DNA of 64,000 nt from Erodium maritimum. Its lineage: Eukaryota; Streptophyta; Magnoliopsida; Geraniales; Geraniaceae. Positions 37,082-47,700 of this stretch are shown here, in pieces (position 1 is the stretch's first letter; every line of letters starts with the position of its first letter). A model generated the notes under the pieces. It ran no database searches, was not told where the DNA came from, and saw only the letters and a program-made list of their open reading frames with translations. The position numbers and the translations under genes were made by a program. The DNA is taken from positions 18,655,228 to 18,719,227 of the forward strand of contig OY997595.1 of assembly GCA_963921825.1 (NCBI GenBank), given 5' to 3'.

Positions 37082-37300
37082 CGTTCTTCTTTCTGAATCA
37101 GTTCCAAGCGACTTCTTGGTGGATTCCCTTCACTTGCCAGCTTCTGCAGATGGCCTTGTTCACAGCCAAAGACTTGTTCTCAGATGGACGACGTCCAGCT
37201 TCTCGATCGTTCACAGATGGCCGACGTTCGGCTTCTGCAGATGGACGTGACGAAGAAGACTTCGGGAGAGATTGGGAGAAGTGAAGAGTGGAGGAAGTCA
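37082..37300 (-). other. Exon-like sequence at the right end of the Pack-MULE
   Basis: On the minus strand a CT-rich leader-like stretch ends ...AAGAACG at a consensus GTAAGTGG donor (37081-37080). It could be the first exon of a transcript that starts at the right terminal repeat and splices to the TIM13 exon at 36116. It contains repeated CTTCTGCAGATGG-like units (plus strand, 37140-37250). Its own ORFs stop before the donor. Confidence 0.35.
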
Positions 37301-37580
37301 AAATGAGGAATTTTGACTTCAAATTGTGTTCTGGATCTACTTCAACCTGACCAAGCACAAAACAGGGCAAATTCGTCTATCCAGCTGCCATTTTGACGGT
37401 GCCGTCATGTACTCACGTTTTTTGCCCTAAATTGAAAATGGGATGTGGCTTTTAGGCAAGACATAATATCAAAAACTAAGGACAGCCCATACATGAAAAT
37501 CGACCTTTGTTCACAGAACCGAAATGTCGTTTCCCCTTATACAATTTCTCAATTTACTAATTTTAAAAAAATTGCTAACC

Positions 37581-37613
37581 GCCACGTGGCTTGGACCGGC
37601 TAGCCTCTATAAA
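37581..37613 (+). promoter_or_regulatory. MED10 core promoter: G-box and TATA box
   Basis: GCCACGTGGC (37581-37590) is a perfect palindromic G-box, and CTATAAA (37607-37613) is a TATA box about 25 bp further on. A leader-like sequence begins about 25-35 bp after the TATA box. The Pack-MULE ends at 37536, only 45 bp before the G-box, so the element supplies everything upstream. Confidence 0.65.
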
Positions 37614-38039
37614 CTTAGACTTAAAAGTGAACACTGTTAGAGAAAGCCCAGAAAGAGGGCTCTGTTCATATCAGTGAAGAACCCGATCAATTTCCGAAAG
37701 CTGCTCGAGAAAAAACCGCCTGACATTGAAACCATCTCCAATTAGCCTCTTCTTCCGTCAAGATTGGTAATAACCTTTCTGCGGATTTTCTTCTGCACTC
37801 TGTAAACCCTAATACGTGTGTCGAAGAGACGACCTTGTCTTTTCTTTGTTTTGGTTACTTGTATCAATTTTGCCGGGTTCTGCTTGGCCCAATTACTTTT
37901 TTTCAATTCACAGTTTTGAACCTCTGCTCTCTCTTGTTCTGACATTATTTGAAGCTCATACTTGTTCTTCTTTCATTTATGAATGAAGGGTACTGTTTGT
38001 AGCTCTAATTAGTCTGCTTCATCGAATTTTAAGTGAGAA

Positions 38040-38560
38040 AGTTCATTTATTGATTAATATCGATGACCTAAATCTTCAATTTGAGAGATATGAATTGATT
38101 CTGGTTAGCTTTGTTTACACTTCATGCTATATTGTTTGAGCAACTCATGTAATGTCTGACCTCTGCCTTATTGATCCCGAATGGCTTTGTTGAGATCAGA
38201 GATGAATTATGCAGAGGCTTCTACTTTGAACTTTGTCAATTTCTCAATGGTGTCGTTGTGTGAGTGAGATTTCAATAGTGGCAGATCAGTCTTGTTGTAC
38301 CTACCAAGCCTTTCTTGATCAATGTTTTGAACTTTGTCTAATTAATATTCTGATTTTGATGACCTAATTCTCCAATTCGGGAGAGATGGGTTATTATATT
38401 TGCATTGTATGCTATCTTGTTTGAGCAACTCATGTAATGTCTGACCTCTGGATAATTTTTTTATTAGCTTTGTTGAGATCAGAGATGAATTGTGCAAAGG
38501 CTTCTAATTCAGAGAATTTCATAATGGTGCCATTGTGTAAACGAGAGTTGAGTAGTTCAT
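38040..38560 (+). repeat. Diverged tandem duplication, period 285 bp
   Basis: The block around TTGTTTGAGCAACTCATGTA occurs at 38132 and again at 38417. Both are followed by AATGTCTGACCTCTG, GCTTTGTTGAGATCAGAGAT and GAGGCTTCTA/AAGGCTTCTA, and preceded by similar GATGACCTAA..CTTCAATT/CTCCAATT text. The two copies differ by substitutions and small indels, so the duplication is not recent. Confidence 0.75.
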
Positions 38561-38787
38561 ATTGTAGGATAGGCATGGTAGTAATACTACCTTATATGTT
38601 ATATCATTTTATGTCTTCCTATTTGGAGGCTTAGCGTTACTCATTAGGAAGATAAGTAGTTGATGGGAATTTTAATATGACTTGTTTTATTGCCTTGTGT
38701 GGAGTTGATGAATACTGAAACAGTTCAGTTGGGTTAATTTAATTTTCGTTAAAGACTTGAAGATCATTTGAACTATAAACATTTAGG

Positions 38788-39088
38788 GTTAATTACCTTT
38801 AGTACCCCTTATGTATTGGTAACACTCCTTTAGTACCCTGATGTATCGGTGACGCTCTGGACAAAATTTTGGTCAAGTTTACGCCATTTTGATGATTTGT
38901 GACCAATTCATAAGGGGTATTAAATGTTCTGTTATCAATACATAAGGGGTATTAAATGATCTGTGACCAATTCATAATGGGTACTAAATGACAGTTACCA
39001 AAACGGAGGGACTATTATTGAACGTTACAAAATGTAGGGGTACAAAAGGTATGTTACCAATAGAAAATGGGTACAAAAGGTAATTAAC
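38788..39088. mobile_element. MITE in the MED10 leader intron
   Basis: The left end GTTAATTACCTTTAGTACCC and the reverse-complemented right end GTTAATTACCTTTTGTACCC, both continuing to TATTGGTAACA, form inverted repeats of about 37 bp. The interior is non-coding and contains direct repeats of GTGACCAATTCATAA and GGGTATTAAATG. The superfamily is not assigned because no TSD could be fixed. Confidence 0.75.
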
Positions 39089-39303
39089 TATGTTGTCTTG
39101 GAAAAGTTGCCCTTTAATATGGTAAGAGACTAAAGGGAAGACAAAAGCTTATCCCAAGAAGCTCCTAGAGTTTGATAGAGGCTTGTAGCCGATAATCATA
39201 AAAATATAAAGCTCAGGAAAAACAGGATTAAGGATTATTTGACATATTCTATGTTCATTTTTTGCAGATACATTTTAAAGGGTTGTGGAAGTGAATTATA
39301 AGA

Positions 39304-40715
39304 ATGGATGCAGCACCAAGTGTAGGTGCAGGTACAGGAAGTGGGGTTAATGGTGACAATGGGATGATCCCTGAAGCTAATGATACAGTAGCTGCAGACG
39401 ACCCAAAGCAGAATCTGACTCAGGTCACCAATTCTATCCAGAAGACGTTAGGACTCATCCATCAACTGTACCTAACTGTCTCTTCTTTCAATGCTGCCTC
39501 CCAACTGCCTCTCCTCCAACGCATGTATTGCTATCTTTCATTTCTTCTAGTATTGCTTTTCTTTTCAAGAATTTTCCTGTGGGTTTTGGACAATATGTGA
39601 ATGTTAGGGCGTGAAATTTGCAGCAATTCTCTGGTTATGGAGCTGGACAACATGGCTAAATTATCCGACAAGTGCAACATTCAGGTTCCTATGGAGGTCC
39701 TTAAGTGAGTTTTTTTTCTATCATTTTCTTCCTAGGTTCATTCACAGATGCACTGTATCTTTCTGACTTAATTCAAGATTCTTTAATTTTAATACTGCAA
39801 ATTTATAATTCTGGCTATAGTTTGATCGATGATGGGAAGAACCCAGATGAGTTTACAAGGGATGTCATAAACAACTGTATTGCCAAGAACCAGATCACTA
39901 AAGGCAAAGCAGATTCCTTCAAGGTATTTATTTTTCTTTCTTTTAGAGACATCTATTCGAAACTGACGTGACTGCTGAGGTTCCAACAATATATCATGTC
40001 ATGCATATATGACGTGGATCACCTGTTACAGGCCCAATCTTTTCATGCCCTCGCTGTGAAGTTATATAGCTTGCAATATTTGCCAAGTTGTCAAGACTGC
40101 TCGCTTTTCTATAATTATTTTATTGATTTTATTTATCTATGCTTTCATTATTCAGTCTCTACGCAAACATCTTCTGGAGGAACTTGAACAGACCTTTCCC
40201 GATGAAGTTGAATCTTATAGGGAGATACGTGCAAGTTCTGCGGCTGTAAGTTCCAACGTTGGCCTTTTTTTATCGTCTAGAACGGGTATCTAATGCAACT
40301 GTTTTTGAAATGAAGTTCTCCTAAAATAAACTAGTTACGCTATTGTACTTGCTACAAGAAATTATTTGAGAAGGATAAATCATAAAACCACCAGGTATAA
40401 TTGATGCATGAAATTTACAAGAATAGACAGCAGGTATGACAACCATTGGATACCCTTTCAAATTCAGAGGAGGATGAAATTTGACCTCTTACTTTCATTA
40501 TTTATTTTAAAGTTCTTTTAGTCATTAAGCAATGAGAAAACAGAATAAATTAGAGCCCCTATGGAAGGGGATGAATCTCTTACCCCCCTTTTTTTGTTGT
40601 AACTTGTACTTTTGAGAACTGAAGTTCTCTGTCTCTGATGCAGGAAACAAAACGGCTGGCACAAGGACAAAGCTCGTTACCAAATGGAGATGTGAAGGTC
40701 AAAACTGAACCATAA
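39304..40715 (+). CDS. MED10: Mediator subunit 10 (MED10)
   Basis: Five exons, 39304-39524, 39624-39704, 39821-39923, 40156-40245 and 40644-40715, join in frame to 188 aa, the normal length for plant MED10. A short acidic, Gly-rich start precedes QNLTQVTNSIQKTLGLIHQL (about 41-60) and the conserved core LPLLQRINSLVMELDNMAKL. Next come the helical NLIDDGKNPDEFT..NNCIAKNQITKGK segment and LEELEQTFPDEVESYREIRA. The protein ends in a Lys/Glu tail (VKVKTEP). MED10 is part of the Mediator middle module that links transcription factors to RNA polymerase II in the nucleus. The frame is intact and all splice sites are GT-AG. The promoter is unusually close to a Pack-MULE end, and the leader intron carries a MITE. 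Confidence 0.93.
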
Positions 40716-41093
40716 ATGCTCATTCGCCTGATGAAATCCGACCCCTCATTACCAAATGGAGTATTATAGATACTGCTCTGCCATCAATCTACTCTGCTTC
40801 TAATCTTATCATTGTCCTTAAACGCATAGATTGATTCAGTATGACAGCATTTGTAGGGTGATGTTAAATCTGAGAACACAGCAGCTTCTGATTTATATTC
40901 CATGTATTAAGATTCAAGATCATTATGAACATATTATTTAATGTAACCTGTCATATTTATGAAAACAAGAAACACTAGTCTGCTTAGATTGAATATATGG
41001 TAGGAGGAGACCTGGTTTCATTATTCTTTTTAGTTGAAACATCTATTAGGTACATAGGATGATGATGGGGCAAGGTAAGAGGAAGGGGACGAT

Positions 41094-43656
41094 TCATTTC
41101 CTCACGTTCTTGGAGTAGAATCTGAGAACCACATAGAAGAAGAGCCTATAAAGAACTCCCCAGGCCAGCAAGATGCCGATATCGTACCACATGTTCTCCA
41201 TCTGGTAGATATCCATGGAGAAGAGGACATCTTCTCCGATGAGCAAGCAGCTCCTGGGCAGTTCCCGGGCCGAGTCATTGTGCAGGCTGCTTATCCTGAC
41301 CTGCCCCATAGGCCCCGGAGACAGGTCCGACGAGGAGCCATTGTAGCAGCTCTTCTTCCCCTGGAACTCATTGATGAGCAGGGCCTCGAAGGGGTACTTG
41401 ATCGCTGAGATGTAGTGAAGCCACCTCCAGAAAATGGGTATCTGAGTTCGCTTGAGGAAGAAGCCACAGGTGAGGAAGAAGAGAGCCGTGGTGGCGATGA
41501 CGACGGCGTAGCCGGTGATGTAGCTGGGGACCATGGCGCTGACGAGCATGACGTAGGCGTTGGTGGTGATGAGGGAGGCGAAGAGGATGAGCCAGAAGTA
41601 GAGGAGGCTGCTGTTGAGCCTGAGGGCGAAGTGCGTGATGGCGGCGAAGGTGAAGCCCTGGACGGCGAAGAAGGGGAGGTAGACGATGAGGGAGGCGATG
41701 ACGTAGGAGGAGGCTCTGTAGGCGTTGTGGGAGGTCTCTCTGATGAAGATGAACCTCTCCTGGATGAAGGTGGGGACGGCGTCGTTGGAGGAGAAGAAGA
41801 CGAGGCAGACGGCGAAGATGTAGAAGTTGAGGAGCCTGTTGATGGTCTCGAAGTTGTGAGCCTGCAGGTTCTTGAACAGAGAGGATAAGATCAGGGCCAT
41901 TACCGCCAAGACTATCTCACGGGATAGGAACAGCTCCGGTGTCCGGACCACGTTCAGGGCCGTCCTCCAGGACAGCACCGCCACTTCCCTCAGCCACGGA
42001 TTGGCGAACTTGGGGCCGTGGTCCGGCGCATCAAGAAATTCTTCTTCCTCCACATCTTCCGTCTGGTAAGAAGGATCGTACGCAGATTCGTCTCGTGACG
42101 GACTATCAATTGTTTGAGCCGTCCTTGAGCGGAGAGGGGTTGGATAATGGCTTGAAGCAGAGGCTAGGCTTCTTGAGGTTGACATCCCCGGAGTCCTCGC
42201 CGGCGTCCAGGAAGGAGGGCGGCGCGGAGTTCCCTTGACGCCGTGGTAGATCCAGGACGAGAAGTCTTTGTAGAAATGTGAAGCTAAGCGCGGATTGTAG
42301 ACCCCGCTGTGCATCGGCGTGTGGATGGTTTTGCGCTCCAGGGAATAGTCAAAACTATCCTCGTCGTCATCTTCTTCTTGGTAATCAAATGATCTTGAGT
42401 CTTGCTTGTGGCTGATTTTGGAGTAAGGAGTCCTGGGTTTGGGAGTTCTCCGGACAGGAGTCTTAGCGGCCTGATCGGGTTTGATACCGTCTCGCTGGTA
42501 GACGACCAGCGGCTCCAGGCCTATGGTGGACTCATCGTACTCTTTGATGACATCGAGGAGGTACTCAAGGCTATTCTCGCCGTCAGGAACTGGCCTTCCG
42601 AATCCGGAGAGATGGTGCGGGAGAGTAAGTGGACTTCCCGAGTACACAAGCCTTCCTCTGCACAAAACATAATATTAATAAGATTCATGTTGTTGTTAGG
42701 ATGGACGGTGTATATGTTTATTATGAGAGGACTAATTCAACCAAAAGCTCAAGCTGATAATTGAAGAATGTATATACCTTGCTAAGACAGTGATGCGGTC
42801 AAGGAGCATCTGGATGCGGAAGGAAGGCTGGTGGATGGTCATGAGGACGATGCTCCCTCCTCGAGCGATGTCCTTAACCTTTTCAACGACGCTGAAGGCG
42901 CTGGTGGAATCGAGACCCGAGGTAGGCTCGTCCAGGAACAACAACGACGGTTTGTGGATGATGTCGATTCCTATGGACACTCTCCGGCGCTCCCCTCCGG
43001 AGACTCCTCTCCTTCCCTCGTCCCCTATGTACGTATGCGCCGCACTCTGCAGAGCCAATTGCTCCAGGAGCTCGTAGACCCGATCCTTCTTCTCCGCTTG
43101 AGAAATGGAAGGAGGAAGCCTGACCTCAGCCGCAAACATGAACGTCTCGAATACTGTCAGCATCGGGAACAGCTGGTCGTCCTGCATAACGTACGATGAA
43201 ATCATCTTCATATAGCTTGTGCTCACCTGCAAACAATAATAGTATGCACATTTCTTATACTTAATGGAATAGGCCGTTGTTATTCACATATATGTATGCA
43301 TGACTTACGGCCCTGCCATCTATCTTGACGGATCCTTCGAGGCTGCCCCGAGCAACGCGACCAGCCAAGGCGTCGAGAAATGTGGACTTGCCGGCGCCGC
43401 TAGGGCCTATGATGGCCATGATCTCGCCGCGCATGGCCTGGCCGGAGATGTCGTTGAGGAGGTGAGCCTCTCGCTTGAACCATTCACCGTCCTTGGTCTT
43501 CTGCTTCTTCATGACAGTGTAGGAGAGGCCTTGGAACTCGAGGCCGTGGCCCGGGATCATCTTCTTGGAGGCCGTGGCTCCATTTTTGGCGGGGTGGTCG
43601 AGGTCTAAGAGGGTCTCGAGGCTTCTGTTGGTGTCCATCCTGCTAAGCCTAGACAT
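41094..43656 (-). CDS. STR: ABCG half-transporter STR (STUNTED ARBUSCULE)
   Basis: Three exons, 43656-43309, 43226-42778 and 42657-41094, give 786 aa. The nucleotide-binding domain comes first: Walker [10 protein letters not shown] (84-92), Q-loop VMQDDQLF, signature [10 protein letters not shown] and Walker [14 protein letters not shown]. After [20 protein letters not shown] comes the long charged linker special to STR ([15 protein letters not shown], acidic [28 protein letters not shown]). The membrane domain starts [18 protein letters not shown], has about six helices and ends [11 protein letters not shown]. In legumes and rice STR pairs with STR2 in the periarbuscular membrane and is needed for arbuscules, probably to export lipid to the fungus. 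The ATG at 43656 lies in AAAACCATGTC and matches the family N-terminus. An in-frame TTG extension upstream is not a start. The gene is lost in non-mycorrhizal lineages. Confidence 0.95.
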
Positions 43657-43741
43657 GGTTTTGGCTCCTTGTTTTGGAGGATTCAAGATAGGGTATAAAA
43701 GGAGGATGCCGAGGCAGATGGAGTAACTCTTTTATTTTCTT

Positions 43742-43755
43742 CGGGTTTGCCGATG
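43742..43755 (+). promoter_or_regulatory. Candidate AW-box upstream of STR
   Basis: CGGGTTTGCCGATG fits CG(N)7CNANG, the AW-box bound by WRINKLED1-like AP2 factors, which are reported to activate STR in mycorrhizal roots. It lies 86-99 bp upstream of the start codon. The pattern is loose and one or two chance hits per kb are expected. A partial CTTC-type motif (CTTCTTGAGC on the minus strand, 43901-43910) lies further upstream. Confidence 0.35.
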
Positions 43756-44722
43756 ATAGTGCTTTGGTTTATCAGTCGAATTTGGCAGTTGAATTGATGC
43801 CAAGCCAATGGTATGAACACAAATAAATGTAACAGTATAGACAAAACACACAGTTGGCCTTTTGCTGTCTAGTTCCTAAACTAGCCATGTTGTTGTTGCC
43901 GCTCAAGAAGTTGTTTGTTGGATCCTATCTTACAAAATGAAGTTTGGGGGAGTCTGTTTTGATGCTCAAGAGCAAAAGACTGATGCATTGAAGGCAGATA
44001 ACAAACTTTGGAAGAACATTTTGTTTAATTTTATAGACAACATTAAGTACACACCAGTCTGTGAACACTACTCTCATAGGGTGTAAGGTGTTCCAAACCA
44101 GCAGGTAAAAAGTCTGGATCCATGGCAATAGTGGAAATTGCGTCACACGCTACCAGGATAGAAAATCTCATTTTCACCTCTCAACTAATAACAAAGAAAA
44201 ACTAATACCAAACAATTCCATTTCTCAATCATGGCCCAAAATTAAGAAAAAGATGGGTGATCCTTCCACTAGCTCAGCTGTTCAATAAGTAGCAACATAA
44301 CAAAAAATAGCAAGCAACTCGTTGTGTATCCACTCCTCTCTCTACATTTCACTCTCCTAGCTGAATACCACAGTTGGTGTAGCAAGGATGCGAAGTATAG
44401 CTGAACAATACTAAATAACTAGGATCATAACTGATGAGCTAAAGAGAACATTTTGGATCATCGGCTCACTTGCCTAATGAAGGGGCAACGGAGTTATTTG
44501 CATTTGTCAACATATACCATAATGCCTGGCTCACTTGCGTTGACCTCTCTTCATTTGTTAAATATCAGAACAATTAGGCTCATATATCATAATGCAAATA
44601 TAATCTCTGGTGAAACAAAAACCTGCAAATAAACTAATCCAGATCAATACCAAAGCTTAAACGGGTAGAGAATGAGTGTATGTAGAAGCGAGGAATAAAC
44701 GAGCCAAACCTGAGAATATAAT
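43756..44722 (-). promoter_or_regulatory. STR promoter and ABCE 3' flank
   Basis: STR and the ABCE gene are transcribed in the same direction, and this 1.0-kb interval must hold the ABCE 3' UTR (roughly 44300-44722) and the STR promoter. No gene-like ORF or repeat was seen. Confidence 0.45.
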
Positions 44723-47700
44723 TTAGTCATCCAGATAATAATAGGACCCAGCTGATTTTTGCTCCCTATCCTTTGTTGAATCCAATTTGTTGATTCTTGG
44801 ACGGTAATTTGTAGGATCACGCCTAAATGTGATATCTAGATGCTGGAAGAGTGAAAAAAAGATAATGCATCAGTACTGTGGGGATAGATTCCCTTGGGAA
44901 GGTAGGGGGAACAATGTTATAGTTGACTTACAGATAAAAACAGATTCATCCCGGTTAACAATGACTGAGGAGAGTTTGCAATACAGTCCAGTGACGGTTG
45001 TCCCTCATACACAATTACTCTATCGGCCAGATAAGTTGCCATTATAAAATCATGTTCCACAATAAATGCGGTTTTCTTGGCATGGAGGATAAACCTCTTT
45101 ATGACCTTCGAAGCAACAATCCGCTGCTCTGAGTCAAGATATGCACTGGGCTCATCTATCAGATAAATATCAGCTGGCTGCATGAAGTAAGAAAACAGTA
45201 AATTAGACATCTTAAGATAATAATTCAGAATAAAATAAACTCATTTTGCACATAATCAATGGAGTGAACACAGCCACAACTAGAAATCTTTACCTTTCCA
45301 AGGCATAGACATAATGCAACTCTTTGCAACTCTCCACCAGAAAGATTCACAACTTCTTGATCCATTAATTGTTCAATAAGGAGGGGCTTCATTACGTCAG
45401 ACACAAACTGAGGATGCATATAAGAATCACGTATTTTCAGATGTAGCAAGTGTCTGACAGTACCACCAAATTTTGGACTGATCTTCTGAGGCTTGTAAGA
45501 AACATTGAACTCAGGAATCTCTACATCAGAACCTTCTACAGAATCAGGCTTCAGTAAGCCAGCCTGTATGCAAAAAAAAAAGAGGTGAGAAGTCCAGGAG
45601 GCAAATCTACTATAAGCATCAGCATACTTGTCAGGGATGCAAAATTAATGGGAAGGAATACCAGCATGCGAATAAATGTTGTCTTCCCCGTCCCATTCTC
45701 ACCCAACATCACAACAATCTGAGAATCGGTGAAATCACCCTCCACCACACGAAGCTTGAAATTTCCCTGAGTTTTAGTCATGGTTGGGTATCTGTATCGT
45801 GCATAAGTCTCAATTTCCTCGGCAGATTCCTGTGGAGTCTCAGCCACCTATAGAAAGGGCCAAAGAGAATAAGAACATACTCCAAAACCAAGTGTCCACC
45901 ATACTATATCTACAAATCAAATAAGACTTACCTTGAAGGTGAGAGACTCATCCCGAAACCGTAGATTTTCCGTAGGGACAAATCCAGCCAAGAATATATT
46001 GATTCCTTCTCTGACTGAGAAGGGAAGAGTCACAACTCCATATGCACCGGGCTTCCCGTATAAGCAGCAAATGAAGTCTGATAAGTAGTCTAGAACACTG
46101 AGATCATGCTCCACAACAATCACATAGCTGGAACAGGAACTGACGAGAAACGTCTTATTTTAAGTCTAGAATGCAAATAAGAAAGACTTGAAGAATATAA
46201 ACAATTAAGGAGGTAAACCTGTTAGGCCTGAGCAATGAACGGATAACTTGGGCAGCTTTAAGCCTCTGCTTCACATCAAGGTAACTTGAAGGTTCATCAA
46301 ACATGTATATCTCAGCATTCTGTATGCAAACAACAGCTATGGCAAATCTCTGGAGCTCTCCACCAGATAAATCCCCTACATTTCGATCTATGACCTGATT
46401 CAACTCAAGATCATGACAAAGCTCTTCCTTCACGCCTCTCTCATCTTTTTGATCAAGCACCTGCCCAACATTGCCGTGAACAGCCTTTGGAATATTATCC
46501 ACATACTGTGGCTTGATAATAGCCTGTCAAACATAAAATATTTTTCATGAACCATGACTCTATCAAGATGAACCAAAATCATAATATCCGAACACACATG
46601 GTATGTTGATTTCACTATGTAAGGACAATCACAGCCATGGCAGCATAACTTCAAAAATGAATCATCATGCCATCTGTTTTCATTCTTCAGAAGATACATA
46701 TCAAATTGTAGCAGCGGGCTCAAGTAGTGCAATAGAACTTTGCATCCACAAGTACACATAATCTCAAGTAATAATGTGTTCAGCAAAAAGTCCATTACTG
46801 AACTTGAAATTTATTATACCATACTACTGAAGCCTACAAGATAAAAATTTATTTAGGGCAACTCAAAATAATTTAGGCAATATAGCCTTTTTGCACGATC
46901 CAGGAACTAAATTTGATCAATCAATCTTTAGGTGGAAGAGGAATACAGGTTCGCTTAAGAAAGCAAATGGCTAAGATTGATAACAGAGGAGAATCATGAA
47001 AATAAAGCTTTGAATTGATTCAAGAGATTTCACAAAATAATTGACAAGGTGATATTCCTATAATATGTTAGTGATGCATGTGATAACATTTTAAAACATT
47101 TCAAACAGAAAGCACCTTCAAATTATCTTCCAGGATACGGGTGAAATAATTCTGCAGCTCAGATCCTCGGAAGTATGTCAAAATCTCTTGCCAATCTGGA
47201 GGGTTCTGCAAGGAACACAAAAGAAGGTGAACAACCTGCATGCATCTGGGAACAAATAGAAAATGAAATCAAGGAGTATTACATTGAAACGACCCAAATT
47301 TGGTTTAAGCTTGCCAGCCAAAACTTTGAGGGCAGTTGACTTCCCAATACCATTAGTTCCAACCAAGCCAAGAACTTGTCCAGGTCTCGGGACTGGCAAC
47401 CTGTAATTGAAAATTTCCATCATCTGAAACTAGAGGAACATACAACTACCATTACAAAGTGTAGTAATGTTCTAACCTGTGCAGCTTAAACGTGTTGGCA
47501 CCATAACGATGGGTTGTATCCTTGTTCAGATCTTTCGGCAAGTTGATAATCTGGATTGCTTCAAAGGGGCATTTCTGCACAAGCAGACCAAACAGTCACT
47601 AAATACATCCGGTTATACAAACCAGAGACACAGAAAATAACACTTCTTTTACAAACCTTCACACAGATACCACATCCAATGCACAATTCTTCCGAGATGA

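Larger units (their letters stand above)
33811..37536. mobile_element. Pack-MULE (Mutator-like element with captured host exons)
   Basis: The left end GGGAAAACCTCATATCAGTC and the reverse-complemented right end GGGGAAACGACATTTCGGTT match at about 15 of 21 positions. Similarity continues inward for roughly 120 bp, with shared blocks TTTTCATGT..ATG..GTCC and ACAAAAAACGT/GCAAAAAACGT. The flanking 9-mers TAATACAAT (33802-33810) and TTATACAAT (37537-37545) match at 8 of 9, the TSD length of Mutator-like elements. No transposase is present. Inside are exon fragments of at least two unrelated nuclear genes (plastid uL11 at 35109-35323, TIM13 at 35967-36116) and a small exon-like piece at 34146-34187. 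Gene pieces between MULE ends define a Pack-MULE. Confidence 0.75.
37640..39303 (+). other. MED10 5' UTR with a 1.5-kb intron
   Basis: A first non-coding exon (about 37640-37766) ends TTG at GTAATA, and a TTTTTTGCAG acceptor at 39258-39267 starts a short leader running to the ATG at 39304. The intron (37767-39267) contains a 285-bp tandem duplication and a MITE. Leader introns are common in plant Mediator genes. The splice sites are inferred from consensus only, without frame support. Confidence 0.5.

Noticed and set aside
41415-41888. 157-codon plus-strand ORF rich in Glu, Asp, Gly and Val
   Set aside because: It is the antisense shadow of the STR membrane domain. The composition comes from reading Leu/Ile/Phe codons backwards.
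43657-43686. In-frame 10-codon N-terminal extension of STR
   Set aside because: It would start at TTG. The ATG at 43656 has good context and matches the known N-terminus of STR proteins.
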